From NCBI GenBank assembly GCA_029253325.1, contig JAQWZS010000001.1, forward strand, positions 1 through 6,072: a DNA stretch of 6,072 nucleotides, given 5' to 3'. Source of the DNA: Bacteroidia bacterium (GTDB lineage Bacteria; Bacteroidota; Bacteroidia; NS11-12g; UBA9320). Each line of letters begins with the position of its first letter. Position 1 is the stretch's first letter. The notes beneath the pieces were generated by a model, which saw nothing but the letters and a program-made list of their open reading frames with translations, made no database searches and was not told the DNA's origin. The position numbers and the translations under genes are program-made. This document shows, piece by piece, positions 1 through 6,072 of the stretch.

Positions 1-1053
1 AATTGTCCTGCATCACTGGTCTGCCAACACCAAATTTTGGGTAGCCTAAAAGATGCAAATAAAATAAATGATTTGAGCTCAAAATCTGATGTGTTAACCT
101 TTGAAATTGAGCATGTTAATGTGAAAGCACTCCTCGATTTAGAAAAAAAGGGGCAATCAATTATCCCAAGACCTGCAGTTCTCTCAATTATTCAAGACAA
201 AGGTTTACAAAAGGATTTTTATACCCAGCACAATATTCCCACCCTTGAATATAAAAATAGCACATCTGAGAATTTGAGGTCTGACATAGAGGATTGGAAT
301 GAAGACCAATTTGTATTAAAACATCGAAAGGGTGGATATGATGGTAAAGGAGTTCAATTAATGACTAAAAATAAATTTCAAAGCCTCGTAGACAATGATA
401 ATGAAAGCCTTAAAAGTATAGACGGATATGTCATAGAAAAAATGGCAAAAGAAGCTGTTGAAGTATCTGTTATTGTAGCAATCGACCAACAACTAAACTC
501 TGTGAGTTATGCTCCATGCGAAATGGTATTTGATCCAACATCTAACCTCATGGATTATTTAATAACTCCAAGCAGACTGAGTAAAGAAATAAATAAAGGG
601 TGTGAAAACATCGCTAAAAAAACGGTTAAAGCCTTTAATAGTCCTGGACTATTTGCCGTAGAACTATTTGTACAAAAAAATGGTGGTATCTACGTGAATG
701 AAATTGCACCTAGACCACATAATAGTGGTCATCATACTATTGAATCTTCCTACACTTCTCAGTATGAACAACTCAATAGAATATTATTAAACCAACCTTT
801 AGGAGACACTTCTCTTATACAAAATGCTATAACATGTAATATTGTAGGACCTAAACATATCAATGGTTTATATGAACTAAATAATTTAGATTTAGTACTA
901 CAAATTCCTGGAGTATATATTCATATGTATGGCAAAAAAACTACTTCGCCTAATCGAAAATTAGGTCATTATACCATTTTAGGAAAAGACTCTTTAGAAT
1001 TGGAGAGCAAATTGAATCGTGTAAAAGAATTATTAACCATAAAAAGCAACTAA
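1..1053 (+). CDS. purK: PurK, N5-carboxyaminoimidazole ribonucleotide synthetase (5' end missing)
   Basis: ATP-grasp enzyme of de novo purine synthesis in the cytoplasm; it uses ATP and bicarbonate to carboxylate AIR to N5-CAIR, the substrate of PurE encoded next door. The frame is open from base 1, so 350 codons are visible and roughly 30 N-terminal residues (start of the Rossmann-like preATP-grasp domain) lie outside the window. A TTG at 37 could be read as a start but is internal, because homologous sequence continues before it (the segment leading into GSLKDA). Visible motifs, counted from base 1: EIEHVN near residues 35-40; the ATP-binding loop KHRKGGYDGKG at 107-117; the metal/phosphate-binding ELFV...NEIAPRPHNSGHH at about 221-245; and the C-terminal segment HMYGK...RKLGH near 309-323. 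It ends TAA 12 nt before purE with no terminator between, indicating one operon. The operon promoter is out of view. Identification is firm; only the start is unknown. Confidence 0.96.
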   Translation, partial: NCPASLVCQHQILGSLKDANKINDLSSKSDVLTFEIEHVNVKALLDLEKKGQSIIPRPAVLSIIQDKGLQKDFYTQHNIPTLEYKNSTSENLRSDIEDWNEDQFVLKHRKGGYDGKGVQLMTKNKFQSLVDNDNESLKSIDGYVIEKMAKEAVEVSVIVAIDQQLNSVSYAPCEMVFDPTSNLMDYLITPSRLSKEINKGCENIAKKTVKAFNSPGLFAVELFVQKNGGIYVNEIAPRPHNSGHHTIESSYTSQYEQLNRILLNQPLGDTSLIQNAITCNIVGPKHINGLYELNNLDLVLQIPGVYIHMYGKKTTSPNRKLGHYTILGKDSLELESKLNRVKELLTIKSN

Positions 1054-1065
1054 ATTTGAAAAATC

Positions 1066-1578
1066 ATGGCAGATGTATTAATTATAATGGGTTCTGATTC
1101 AGATCTAAAAATCATGTCTGAAGCTGCTAAATTTTTAGACGAAGTAGAAGTTTCTTATGACTTAACAGTGGTTTCTGCACATAGAACACCAAATCGAATG
1201 TATGATTTTGCTAAAGGAGCTAAAAATAAAGGCTACAAAACTATTATAGCTGGTGCTGGAGGGGCTGCTCATCTTCCGGGGATGGTGGCTTCACTTACGT
1301 CACTTCCTGTAATTGGTGTTCCTATTCAATCAAAAACAATGAGTGGAACAGATTCTTTGTATTCAATTGTTCAAATGCCACCAGGAATCCCAGTTGCTAC
1401 CATGGCAATTAACGGGGCTAAAAATGCTGGTATTTTAGCTGCTAGAATTTTAGGAATAAGCCAAAAAAAAATCGCAGAAAATTTACTGAATTTTTCAAAT
1501 TCAATGGAAGAAACAGTTCTAGAAAAATCTAAAATATTAGAACAAACTGGGTATACTGAATATCTTAAAAATATGTAA
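1066..1578 (+). CDS. purE: PurE, N5-carboxyaminoimidazole ribonucleotide mutase (class I)
   Basis: Cytoplasmic enzyme that converts N5-CAIR to CAIR, directly after the PurK step. The 170-residue length is normal for the single-domain class I enzyme. Visible signatures: the phosphate-binding MGSDSD at residues 8-13; SAHRTP at 37-42, where H39 corresponds to the catalytic histidine of the family; the glycine-rich AGAGGAAHLPGM at 62-73; and GTDSLYSIVQMPPGIPV at 94-110. Presence of PurK upstream supports the mutase (class II substrate N5-CAIR) rather than a direct AIR carboxylase. The ATG at 1066 has no Shine-Dalgarno match but is preceded by GAAAAATC, an A-rich context usual in Bacteroidota. The 12-nt gap from purK and the 1-nt overlap with the next gene (TAATG at 1576-1580) suggest co-transcription and translational coupling. 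No missing residues were seen. Confidence 0.97.
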   Translation: MADVLIIMGSDSDLKIMSEAAKFLDEVEVSYDLTVVSAHRTPNRMYDFAKGAKNKGYKTIIAGAGGAAHLPGMVASLTSLPVIGVPIQSKTMSGTDSLYSIVQMPPGIPVATMAINGAKNAGILAARILGISQKKIAENLLNFSNSMEETVLEKSKILEQTGYTEYLKNM

Positions 1579-2156
1579 TGATAAAAGTTGGTGATTGTCT
1601 TGTATCTGAAGACGTTATAGAAAAATCATTTGCATGTAATGTTGAGGCATGCAAGGGAGTGTGTTGTATAGAGGGTGATGCTGGAGCTCCGATTGAACCT
1701 GATGAAATCAATACCATTCAACAAAACATTGATCAAATTAAAGGCGAAATGGATGATGATGGTCTAAAAACACTGGATTCAAAAGGTTTTTCTGAGAAAG
1801 ATCCATTTGATCAAATGTTAGTGACTACCTGCAAACCAAACAAAGAATGCGTTTTTGTAGTTAGAAAAAATGGTATTCTCAATTGTGCAATTGAACTCGC
1901 CAACCAAAAGAATAATTTTAATTTTCAAAAACCCATAAGCTGTCATTTATACCCCATACGAGTAGACAAATACAATGAATTTTACGCTCTGAATTACCAT
2001 CGTTGGAGTATTTGTGCAGACGCTTGTACAAAAGGTGCTAAAGAGGATATAAAAGTTTACCAATTTACACAAAATGCACTCGAGCGAAAGTTCGGAAAAG
2101 AGTGGTACGAAAATCTAGAAAATTCAATCCAAGAATACTTAAATAAAAAATTATAA
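1578..2156 (+). CDS. DUF3109 / YkgJ-like cysteine-cluster protein
   Basis: A 192-residue soluble protein of unknown function, assigned to the DUF3109 family from memory of its pattern; the wider YkgJ-type group is described as zinc- or iron-chelating. There are eleven cysteines. The main cluster is FACNVEACKGVCC (C20, C25, C29, C30), followed by GDAGAPIEPDE at 33-43. Further cysteines are C85 and C91, C103, then CHLYPIR (C122, H123) and C146/C150 in ICADAC. C7 is the remaining one. This spacing suggests a metal or Fe-S binding site, but the ligand is inference. No signal peptide or membrane segment is visible. The C-terminal EWYENLE region is family-like. The start ATG shares its A with the last base of the purE stop codon, so translation is probably coupled to purE. 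A functional link to purine synthesis is not shown by the sequence. Its 3' end faces the oppositely oriented remnants at 2161-2504. Confidence 0.85.
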   Translation: MIKVGDCLVSEDVIEKSFACNVEACKGVCCIEGDAGAPIEPDEINTIQQNIDQIKGEMDDDGLKTLDSKGFSEKDPFDQMLVTTCKPNKECVFVVRKNGILNCAIELANQKNNFNFQKPISCHLYPIRVDKYNEFYALNYHRWSICADACTKGAKEDIKVYQFTQNALERKFGKEWYENLENSIQEYLNKKL

Positions 2157-2160
2157 TAGC

Positions 2161-2298
2161 TACTCTAAATTCTGTACGTCTATTTCTTTCATGTTCTTTC
2201 TCGGTACAGGTAATCCCATAAGCACATCTATTTAAAAGACGTTCTTCTCCATACCCTTTTGCAACGAGTCTACTTGAATTTATTCCGCGGGCGATTAA
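2161..2298 (-). pseudogene. Remnant of an OmpA-family protein (C-terminal end of the peptidoglycan-binding domain)
   Basis: Translating the - strand from 2298 down to 2161 gives about 46 residues that match the end of a Bacteroidota OmpA domain: LIARGINSSRL, then AKGYGEE, LLNRCAYGITC, EKEHERN and RRTEFRV. GI..SRL, GYGE, the N.C...G..C pair, H..NRRTEF and a final V are hallmark positions of this domain, which binds diaminopimelate in peptidoglycan in intact outer-membrane lipoproteins. The fragment has no start codon: the frame is closed by a TGA just upstream (codon at 2307-2305), and the first ~60-70 residues of the domain plus any N-terminal region are absent. There is no stop after FRV; the frame continues antisense over the DUF3109 gene to a TAA at 2067-2065. 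Five codons upstream of the fragment is the end of a MORN-type frame in another register. I regard it as a decayed, non-functional gene end. It is too short for ordinary gene callers. Confidence 0.75.
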
Positions 2299-2504
2299 GT
2301 GGTTTCATTGTTATAAATATGTGTTATGTTGTCCCATCGTTCGTAAAGTCCATTTAATTTTCCATTTTTATAATTTGCAGAAACACGCCTTTCACCTGAA
2401 ACAAAACATGTCTGATAGGGTCCATTTTGTATACCGTTTTTATACAGCTTTACTTCTTTTATCTGACCATTTTTAAAATAGCTCTTTTTAGCTCCAAAAA
2501 ACAT
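2295..2504 (-). CDS. Short MORN_2-repeat reading frame (YwqK-like), probably a gene remnant
   Basis: The - strand frame can be read from an ATG at 2546 (83 codons), but the first ~14 codons (MKKAHSLEWAFYFI) are the nrdJ terminator hairpin read as protein, so that start is very unlikely. The next in-frame ATG at 2504 gives 69 residues. The body contains short aromatic/KNG repeats typical of MORN_2 proteins: SYFKNGQIKEVKLYKNGIQNG, PYQTCFVSGERRVSANYKNGKLNG, then LYERWD, i.e. two repeats and the start of a third before the pattern stops and the frame ends at TAA 2295. Such repeats occur in Bacteroidota proteins annotated as 'YwqK family antitoxin', though true antitoxin activity is not implied. 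Both ends look truncated: no signal peptide or normal N-terminus, and the third repeat breaks off just before an OmpA remnant in another frame. No promoter was recognised, and it lies behind the nrdJ terminator. It could still be a small expressed protein, but a remnant is more likely. Confidence 0.45.
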   Translation of the reverse strand: MFFGAKKSYFKNGQIKEVKLYKNGIQNGPYQTCFVSGERRVSANYKNGKLNGLYERWDNITHIYNNETT

Positions 2505-2512
2505 AATAAAAT

Positions 2513-2544
2513 AAAAGGCCCATTCTAATGAATGAGCCTTTTTC
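2513..2544 (-). terminator. Intrinsic terminator of nrdJ, possibly bidirectional
   Basis: Arms AAAAGGCCCATTC (2513-2525) and GAATGAGCCTTTT (2530-2542) flank a TAAT loop, giving a 13-position stem. Read on the - strand, the single mismatch becomes a U-G wobble, so the stem is continuous, and it is followed by TTTTATTTTATT. It begins about 20 nt after the nrdJ stop codon. On the + strand the same position is an A-C mismatch, with a TTTTT tail; it may still stop transcripts arriving from the purE operon about 360 nt upstream. Confidence 0.85.
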
Positions 2545-2565
2545 ATATAGTATTTAATTTATAAT

Positions 2566-5500
2566 CTAGCTACAACCTGTAGTAGTTCCACAATTTGTAC
2601 ATAAATGGCATGTTCCATTTCTGACCAATGCTAAACTGCCACAATTTGTACAGGGTAGAGCATCACCTGAGGTGCTTTTAGGTTGTTGCGAAGTCATTCT
2701 TGCACCATCAACAGAAACAGGTGTTTCTACAGACTCAGGTGCAGGAGATGCCAAAGGTTGTGCTTTTTTTAGCTCTACGGTTTTTGCTTTTTCTTCTACC
2801 TGGCTTGCAGTAGGCTTAATATGAACTAAATCACTTCTATCTAAATACTCAAACCCGAGCAGTCTAAAGATATAATCAATGATTGACGTTGAATTCTTAA
2901 TGTTTGGATGGCCTTCAACCATTCCACTTGGCTCAAATCGAGTGAATGTAAACTTGCTTACATATTCATCTAATGGAACACCATACTGAAGTCCTATAGA
3001 TACTGCAATAGAGAAACAATTCATTAGAGACCTAAACGTTGCTCCTTCTCTATGCATGTCTATAAATATTTCACCCAAGGTTCCATCATTATATTCTCCC
3101 GTACGCACAAAAAGTGTTTGGCCACCAACTTTAGCTTTCTGAGTAAATCCTCGTCTCTTCCAAGGTAATCGTTTTCGTTCGACAATGCTAGATAATTGTC
3201 TCATAAATTCTGTACTCTTAGAGTTGTCAAGTATTTTCTGAGCAGCTTCCAGAACCTGATCTTGTGTAAGTTGTTCTATGCTCATACTAGCAGATGCTCC
3301 CAAAGCAGCATCAACTGCATCAATTGCTTCATCTTCTGTTTCTTCAACATCAGACTTGTTACTCAATGGCTGAGATAGTTTACAACCGTCTCTGTATAAA
3401 GCATTTGCTTTTGTTCCAAGTTCCCAACTCAATTGATAACATGATTTTATATCTTCTATTGTTGCTTCATTAGGTAGGTTAATGGTTTTTGATATGGCTC
3501 CTGATAAGAATGGTTGTGCTGCGGCCATCATTTTAATGTGTCCATGAGCATGAATATATCGTTCTCCTTTTTCACCGCACTTATTCGCACAATCAAACAC
3601 TGCTAAGTGCTCATCTTTTAAAAATGGAGCTCCTTCAACAGTCATTGTACCGCAAACGAAATCGTTAGCTGCCGCTATCTCTTTCTTACTAAATCCAAGA
3701 GCTCTTAAAAGACTAAATCCTTCCGCATTATACTCTTCAGGTTTGAATCCTAATCGCTCCATAGCCTCTTCTCCAAGTACCCATTGATTAAAAGCAAAAC
3801 TAATTTCAAAAGCTGATGCTAACCCACTTTCCACTTTTTCTAAATCCTCAGAACTAAAACCTTTAGACCTTAATGTGTCATGATTAATGTTTGGGGCATT
3901 CTCGAGGGTGGCATGACCTTTCGCATAATTTACGATTTCATTTATTTCTTCTTCCGAATAACCTAAATTTCTGAGAGCAAGCGGTACTGACTGATTCACA
4001 ATCTTGAAGTATCCACCACCTGATAATTTCTTAAATTTAACTAAGGCGAAATCTGGTTCAATACCTGTTGTATCACAATCCATTACTAAGCCGATTGTAC
4101 CTGTTGGGGCAATAACTGTGGTTTGAGCATTTCTATATCCGTGCTTTTCTCCCCACTGAACTGCTTTGTCCCAAATACCTGTGGCAGAACCCAAAAGATA
4201 TTCTGGGCAATATGCTGGATCAATTCCAACTGGCTTAACACTTAAACCATCATATTCATCTAAATTATACGCTGCATATCTGTGATTTCTCATCACACGT
4301 AGCATGTGTTCTTTATTTTTCTCGTATTGATCAAAGGCTCCCAAGAAGCTTGCCATTTCAGCCGAAGTTGCATATGCTGTTCCAGTTAAAATTGCAGTTA
4401 CTGCACCACCAATCGCCGTTGCTTCTGGGCTATCATAAGGTATTCCGCTAACCATTAAAACAGAGCCTAAGTTTGCATAACCCAAACCTAAAGTACGATA
4501 CTGGTACGATAATTCTGCAACATCTTTGCTTGGGAATTGAGCCATCAAAACTGATATCTCTAAAACGACAGTCCATAATCTTGATGCGTATTCAATGGCT
4601 TTAACGTCTAATGTCTTGTCCTTTTCGTTGTAGTACTTTCTTAAATTCAACGAAGCAAGATTACATGCTGTATTGTCAAGAAACATGTATTCTGAACAAG
4701 GGTTTGATGCGTTAATTTGACCGCCCTCAGGACAAGTGTGCCATTCATTTATGGTTGTATCATACTGTACCCCAGGATCTGCACACGCCCATGCAGCAAA
4801 AGAAATATCATCCCATACTTGTTTTGCAGGAACACTGCTAATGGGTTTTCCAGTAGTTCTTGATATTAAGTCCCACTCACCATCATTTTTTAATGCTTCA
4901 AAAAACTTATTGGGTATTCTAACAGAGTTATTTGAATTCTGACCTGAAACAGTTGCATAAGCCTCACCCTCGTAAGATGAACTATAACCCGCATCAATTA
5001 GGGCTTTAACTTTTTTCTCTTCTTCTTTCTTCCAATTGATAAACTCCATTATCTCTGGATGATCCAAATCAAGGCACACCATTTTAGCAGCTCTCCTGGT
5101 AGTTCCTCCAGATTTTATAGCCCCAGCTGCTCTGTCACCAATTTTAAGAAAACTCATCAATCCACTCGAGTTTCCTCCACCACTTAATTTTTCATTAGCA
5201 CCTCTAATAGAAGAAAAGTTTGTTCCTACTCCTGAACCATATTTAAAAATACGAGCTTCTCTAACCCATAAATCCATAATTCCACCCTCATTTACTAGAT
5301 CATCATCTACTGATAATATAAAACAAGCATGAGGCTGAGGTCTCTCATATGCTGATGTACTTTTTTTAGTTTTACCTGTAATTGGATCAACATAACTGTG
5401 ACCTTGTGGTTTTCCTGTTATTCCATACGTGTTGTGAAGACCTGTATTAAACCATTGAGGGCTATTAGGTGCTGCCATCTGACCAAGAATGCTGTACACC

Positions 5501-5868
5501 AACTCATCGTAAAACACGTTTGCATCTTTTTTTGAAGCAAAATATCCATATTTCTCACCCCAAGTTTTCCAACAATCTGCTAATCTGTGAGCTACTTGTT
5601 TAACTGAAGTCTCAGAATCAAGTGACCCATCCGGCTGAGGAACTCCTGCTTTTCTAAAATACTTTTGAGCCAAAATATCTGTTGCGACTTGAGACCAATC
5701 TTTTGGTACTTCAACATTTTCCATCTTGAATACTTCATCTCCTGCGGGGTTTTTAATTACCGAAGTTCGGTATTCGTATTCATATAAATCAGTTGGAGCT
5801 ACTCCATCCTTTGTGTTGAAACGCTTAAATTTTAATGCACTCTTGCTGTACGCTGTTTTTTTGGTCAT
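2566..5868 (-). CDS. nrdJ: NrdJ, adenosylcobalamin-dependent (class II) ribonucleotide reductase
   Basis: Cytoplasmic enzyme that reduces ribonucleotides to deoxyribonucleotides for DNA synthesis using a thiyl radical made with coenzyme B12; oxygen is neither required nor harmful and no separate radical subunit is needed. The 1100 residues hold, in order: an N-terminal region to ~170; the 10-stranded barrel core with the first redox cysteine C182 (PHACF); the active-site loop NPCSE with N389, thiyl cysteine C391 and E393; the partner redox cysteine C402 (TACNLASLNL); the phosphate-binding APTGT at 587-591; an acidic linker at ~838-865; a TSCPD domain at ~895-1005 (LPWKRRGFTQK, GEYNDGTLGEIFID, FEPSGM); a Pro/Ser-rich tail linker ~1018-1070; and a cysteine-rich end (C1073, C1076, C1087, C1090, C1093, C1099). 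No ATP-cone sequence is apparent at the N-terminus. The ATG at 5868 is the first in frame and is preceded by an A-rich tract (AAAAACTAAAAAG). The gene stands alone, with its own promoter candidate and terminator. No frameshift or lost catalytic residue was seen. Confidence 0.97.
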   Translation of the reverse strand: MTKKTAYSKSALKFKRFNTKDGVAPTDLYEYEYRTSVIKNPAGDEVFKMENVEVPKDWSQVATDILAQKYFRKAGVPQPDGSLDSETSVKQVAHRLADCWKTWGEKYGYFASKKDANVFYDELVYSILGQMAAPNSPQWFNTGLHNTYGITGKPQGHSYVDPITGKTKKSTSAYERPQPHACFILSVDDDLVNEGGIMDLWVREARIFKYGSGVGTNFSSIRGANEKLSGGGNSSGLMSFLKIGDRAAGAIKSGGTTRRAAKMVCLDLDHPEIMEFINWKKEEEKKVKALIDAGYSSSYEGEAYATVSGQNSNNSVRIPNKFFEALKNDGEWDLISRTTGKPISSVPAKQVWDDISFAAWACADPGVQYDTTINEWHTCPEGGQINASNPCSEYMFLDNTACNLASLNLRKYYNEKDKTLDVKAIEYASRLWTVVLEISVLMAQFPSKDVAELSYQYRTLGLGYANLGSVLMVSGIPYDSPEATAIGGAVTAILTGTAYATSAEMASFLGAFDQYEKNKEHMLRVMRNHRYAAYNLDEYDGLSVKPVGIDPAYCPEYLLGSATGIWDKAVQWGEKHGYRNAQTTVIAPTGTIGLVMDCDTTGIEPDFALVKFKKLSGGGYFKIVNQSVPLALRNLGYSEEEINEIVNYAKGHATLENAPNINHDTLRSKGFSSEDLEKVESGLASAFEISFAFNQWVLGEEAMERLGFKPEEYNAEGFSLLRALGFSKKEIAAANDFVCGTMTVEGAPFLKDEHLAVFDCANKCGEKGERYIHAHGHIKMMAAAQPFLSGAISKTINLPNEATIEDIKSCYQLSWELGTKANALYRDGCKLSQPLSNKSDVEETEDEAIDAVDAALGASASMSIEQLTQDQVLEAAQKILDNSKSTEFMRQLSSIVERKRLPWKRRGFTQKAKVGGQTLFVRTGEYNDGTLGEIFIDMHREGATFRSLMNCFSIAVSIGLQYGVPLDEYVSKFTFTRFEPSGMVEGHPNIKNSTSIIDYIFRLLGFEYLDRSDLVHIKPTASQVEEKAKTVELKKAQPLASPAPESVETPVSVDGARMTSQQPKSTSGDALPCTNCGSLALVRNGTCHLCTNCGTTTGCS

Positions 5869-5903
5869 CTTTTTAGTTTTTGGTCGTTACGTTTGATTAA
5901 AAT

Positions 5904-5929
5904 AAACTCACTTTTTTTATAGTGAGTTT
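5904..5929 (-). promoter_or_regulatory. Perfect 9-bp hairpin in the nrdJ leader
   Basis: AAACTCACT (5904-5912) and AGTGAGTTT (5921-5929) are exact reverse complements around an 8-nt A/T loop. If the promoter at 5935-5942 is right, this stem-loop is at the extreme 5' end of the nrdJ mRNA, where it could protect the transcript or be a regulatory structure. It is followed on the - strand by ATTTTAATC, a poor U-tract, so it is not a convincing terminator. The half-site repeats nearby (TGAGT...ACTCA at 5923-5936), so a DNA operator is also possible. Confidence 0.5.
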
Positions 5930-5934
5930 TGACT

Positions 5935-5965
5935 CAAAAGTATGGTCTAAATGTGACTCTTAAAA
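5935..5965 (-). promoter_or_regulatory. Candidate Bacteroidota-type promoter for nrdJ
   Basis: On the - strand TACTTTTG (5942 to 5935) matches the Bacteroidota -7 consensus TAnnTTTG exactly. After a 19-nt spacer upstream there is a T-run (TTTT instead of the TTTG of the -33 consensus), within the usual 19-21 nt spacing. Transcription would start near 5929-5931, leaving a leader of about 60 nt before the ATG at 5868. The -7 match and spacing are seen directly; the activity and start point are inferred. Confidence 0.55.
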
Positions 5966-6021
5966 AGAGGTGTTTTCCACACTCCAACATTAAACTTTTT
6001 CAGTTGACTTATTTTTAAGAG
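5957..6021. repeat. Inverted CTCTTAAAAA repeats upstream of nrdJ
   Basis: CTCTTAAAAA at 5957-5966 is repeated in inverted orientation as TTTTTAAGAG at 6012-6021, a perfect 10-bp match with a 45-nt spacer. The first copy is also a local palindrome, CTCTT-AAA-AAGAG (5957-5969), overlapping the candidate -33 region of the nrdJ promoter. They could be paired operator half-sites for a regulator of nrdJ; the low complexity and AT-richness mean chance cannot be excluded. Confidence 0.3.
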
Positions 6022-6072
6022 ATTTGCGGTGTTGATAAGATAAAATCACACAAAATTTTAAACAAAATTGAA

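Noticed and set aside
37..1053. TTG at 37 as the start of purK
   Set aside because: The frame is open to base 1 and PurK-like sequence continues upstream of 37; the gene is cut by the window edge.
2546..2566. MORN frame as a gene co-transcribed with nrdJ
   Set aside because: The strong terminator at 2513-2544 sits between them, and the short gap contains no start signal other than the ATG that leads into the hairpin itself.
3196..3378. 60-codon + strand frame inside nrdJ
   Set aside because: It lies antisense within the intact NrdJ coding region, opposite the linker, and has no recognisable family features; a shadow frame.
4736..4942. 68-codon + strand frame inside nrdJ
   Set aside because: It is antisense to the conserved catalytic region of NrdJ (around NPCSE and upstream) and its composition follows from that; a shadow frame.
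5904..5929. Leader hairpin as a simple intrinsic terminator
   Set aside because: The stem is A/T-rich with only three G-C pairs, and the following - strand tail is ATTTTAATC rather than a clean U-run; no gene on either strand ends there.
1..6072. CRISPR array, tRNA/rRNA, insertion sequence or phage genes
   Set aside because: No regularly spaced repeats, cloverleaf-like sequences, transposase motifs or terminal inverted repeats with target duplications were seen on either strand.

Overview
The window (about 36% G+C by eye) looks like chromosomal DNA of a member of the Bacteroidota, probably a marine or freshwater flavobacterium-like lineage. This rests on AT-rich codon use, starts preceded by A-rich tracts rather than Shine-Dalgarno sequences, a TAnnTTTG-type promoter, a Bacteroidota-style OmpA C-terminus (as a remnant), and a long B12-dependent ribonucleotide reductase. 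The lineage is an inference; no marker gene settles it.

Left part (1-2156, + strand): the end of a purine-synthesis operon. It holds the 3' 350 codons of purK (N5-CAIR synthetase, open at the window edge), then purE (N5-CAIR mutase) after 12 nt, then a cysteine-rich DUF3109/YkgJ-like protein whose ATG overlaps the purE stop by one base. PurK and PurE catalyse consecutive steps turning AIR into CAIR. The role of the third protein is unknown.

Middle (2157-2565): no intact gene of certain function. On the - strand there is a short MORN-repeat reading frame directly followed by a decayed fragment encoding the last ~46 residues of an OmpA-family peptidoglycan-binding domain. The fragment has no start, and its frame runs on antisense into the DUF3109 gene. 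A strong intrinsic terminator for nrdJ lies at 2513-2544, and the longest version of the MORN frame begins inside it, so that start is not credible.

Right part (2566-5868, - strand): one complete 1100-codon nrdJ, the adenosylcobalamin-dependent (class II) ribonucleotide reductase, with all catalytic motifs, a TSCPD domain and a C-terminal cysteine cluster. Its upstream region (5869-6072) holds a good Bacteroidota promoter candidate, a 9-bp hairpin predicted at the very 5' end of the mRNA, and some weaker repeats and DnaA-box-like sites.

Overall this is mostly ordinary housekeeping DNA. I see no convincing new biological system. The items most worth a second look are the two juxtaposed gene remnants and the nrdJ leader.
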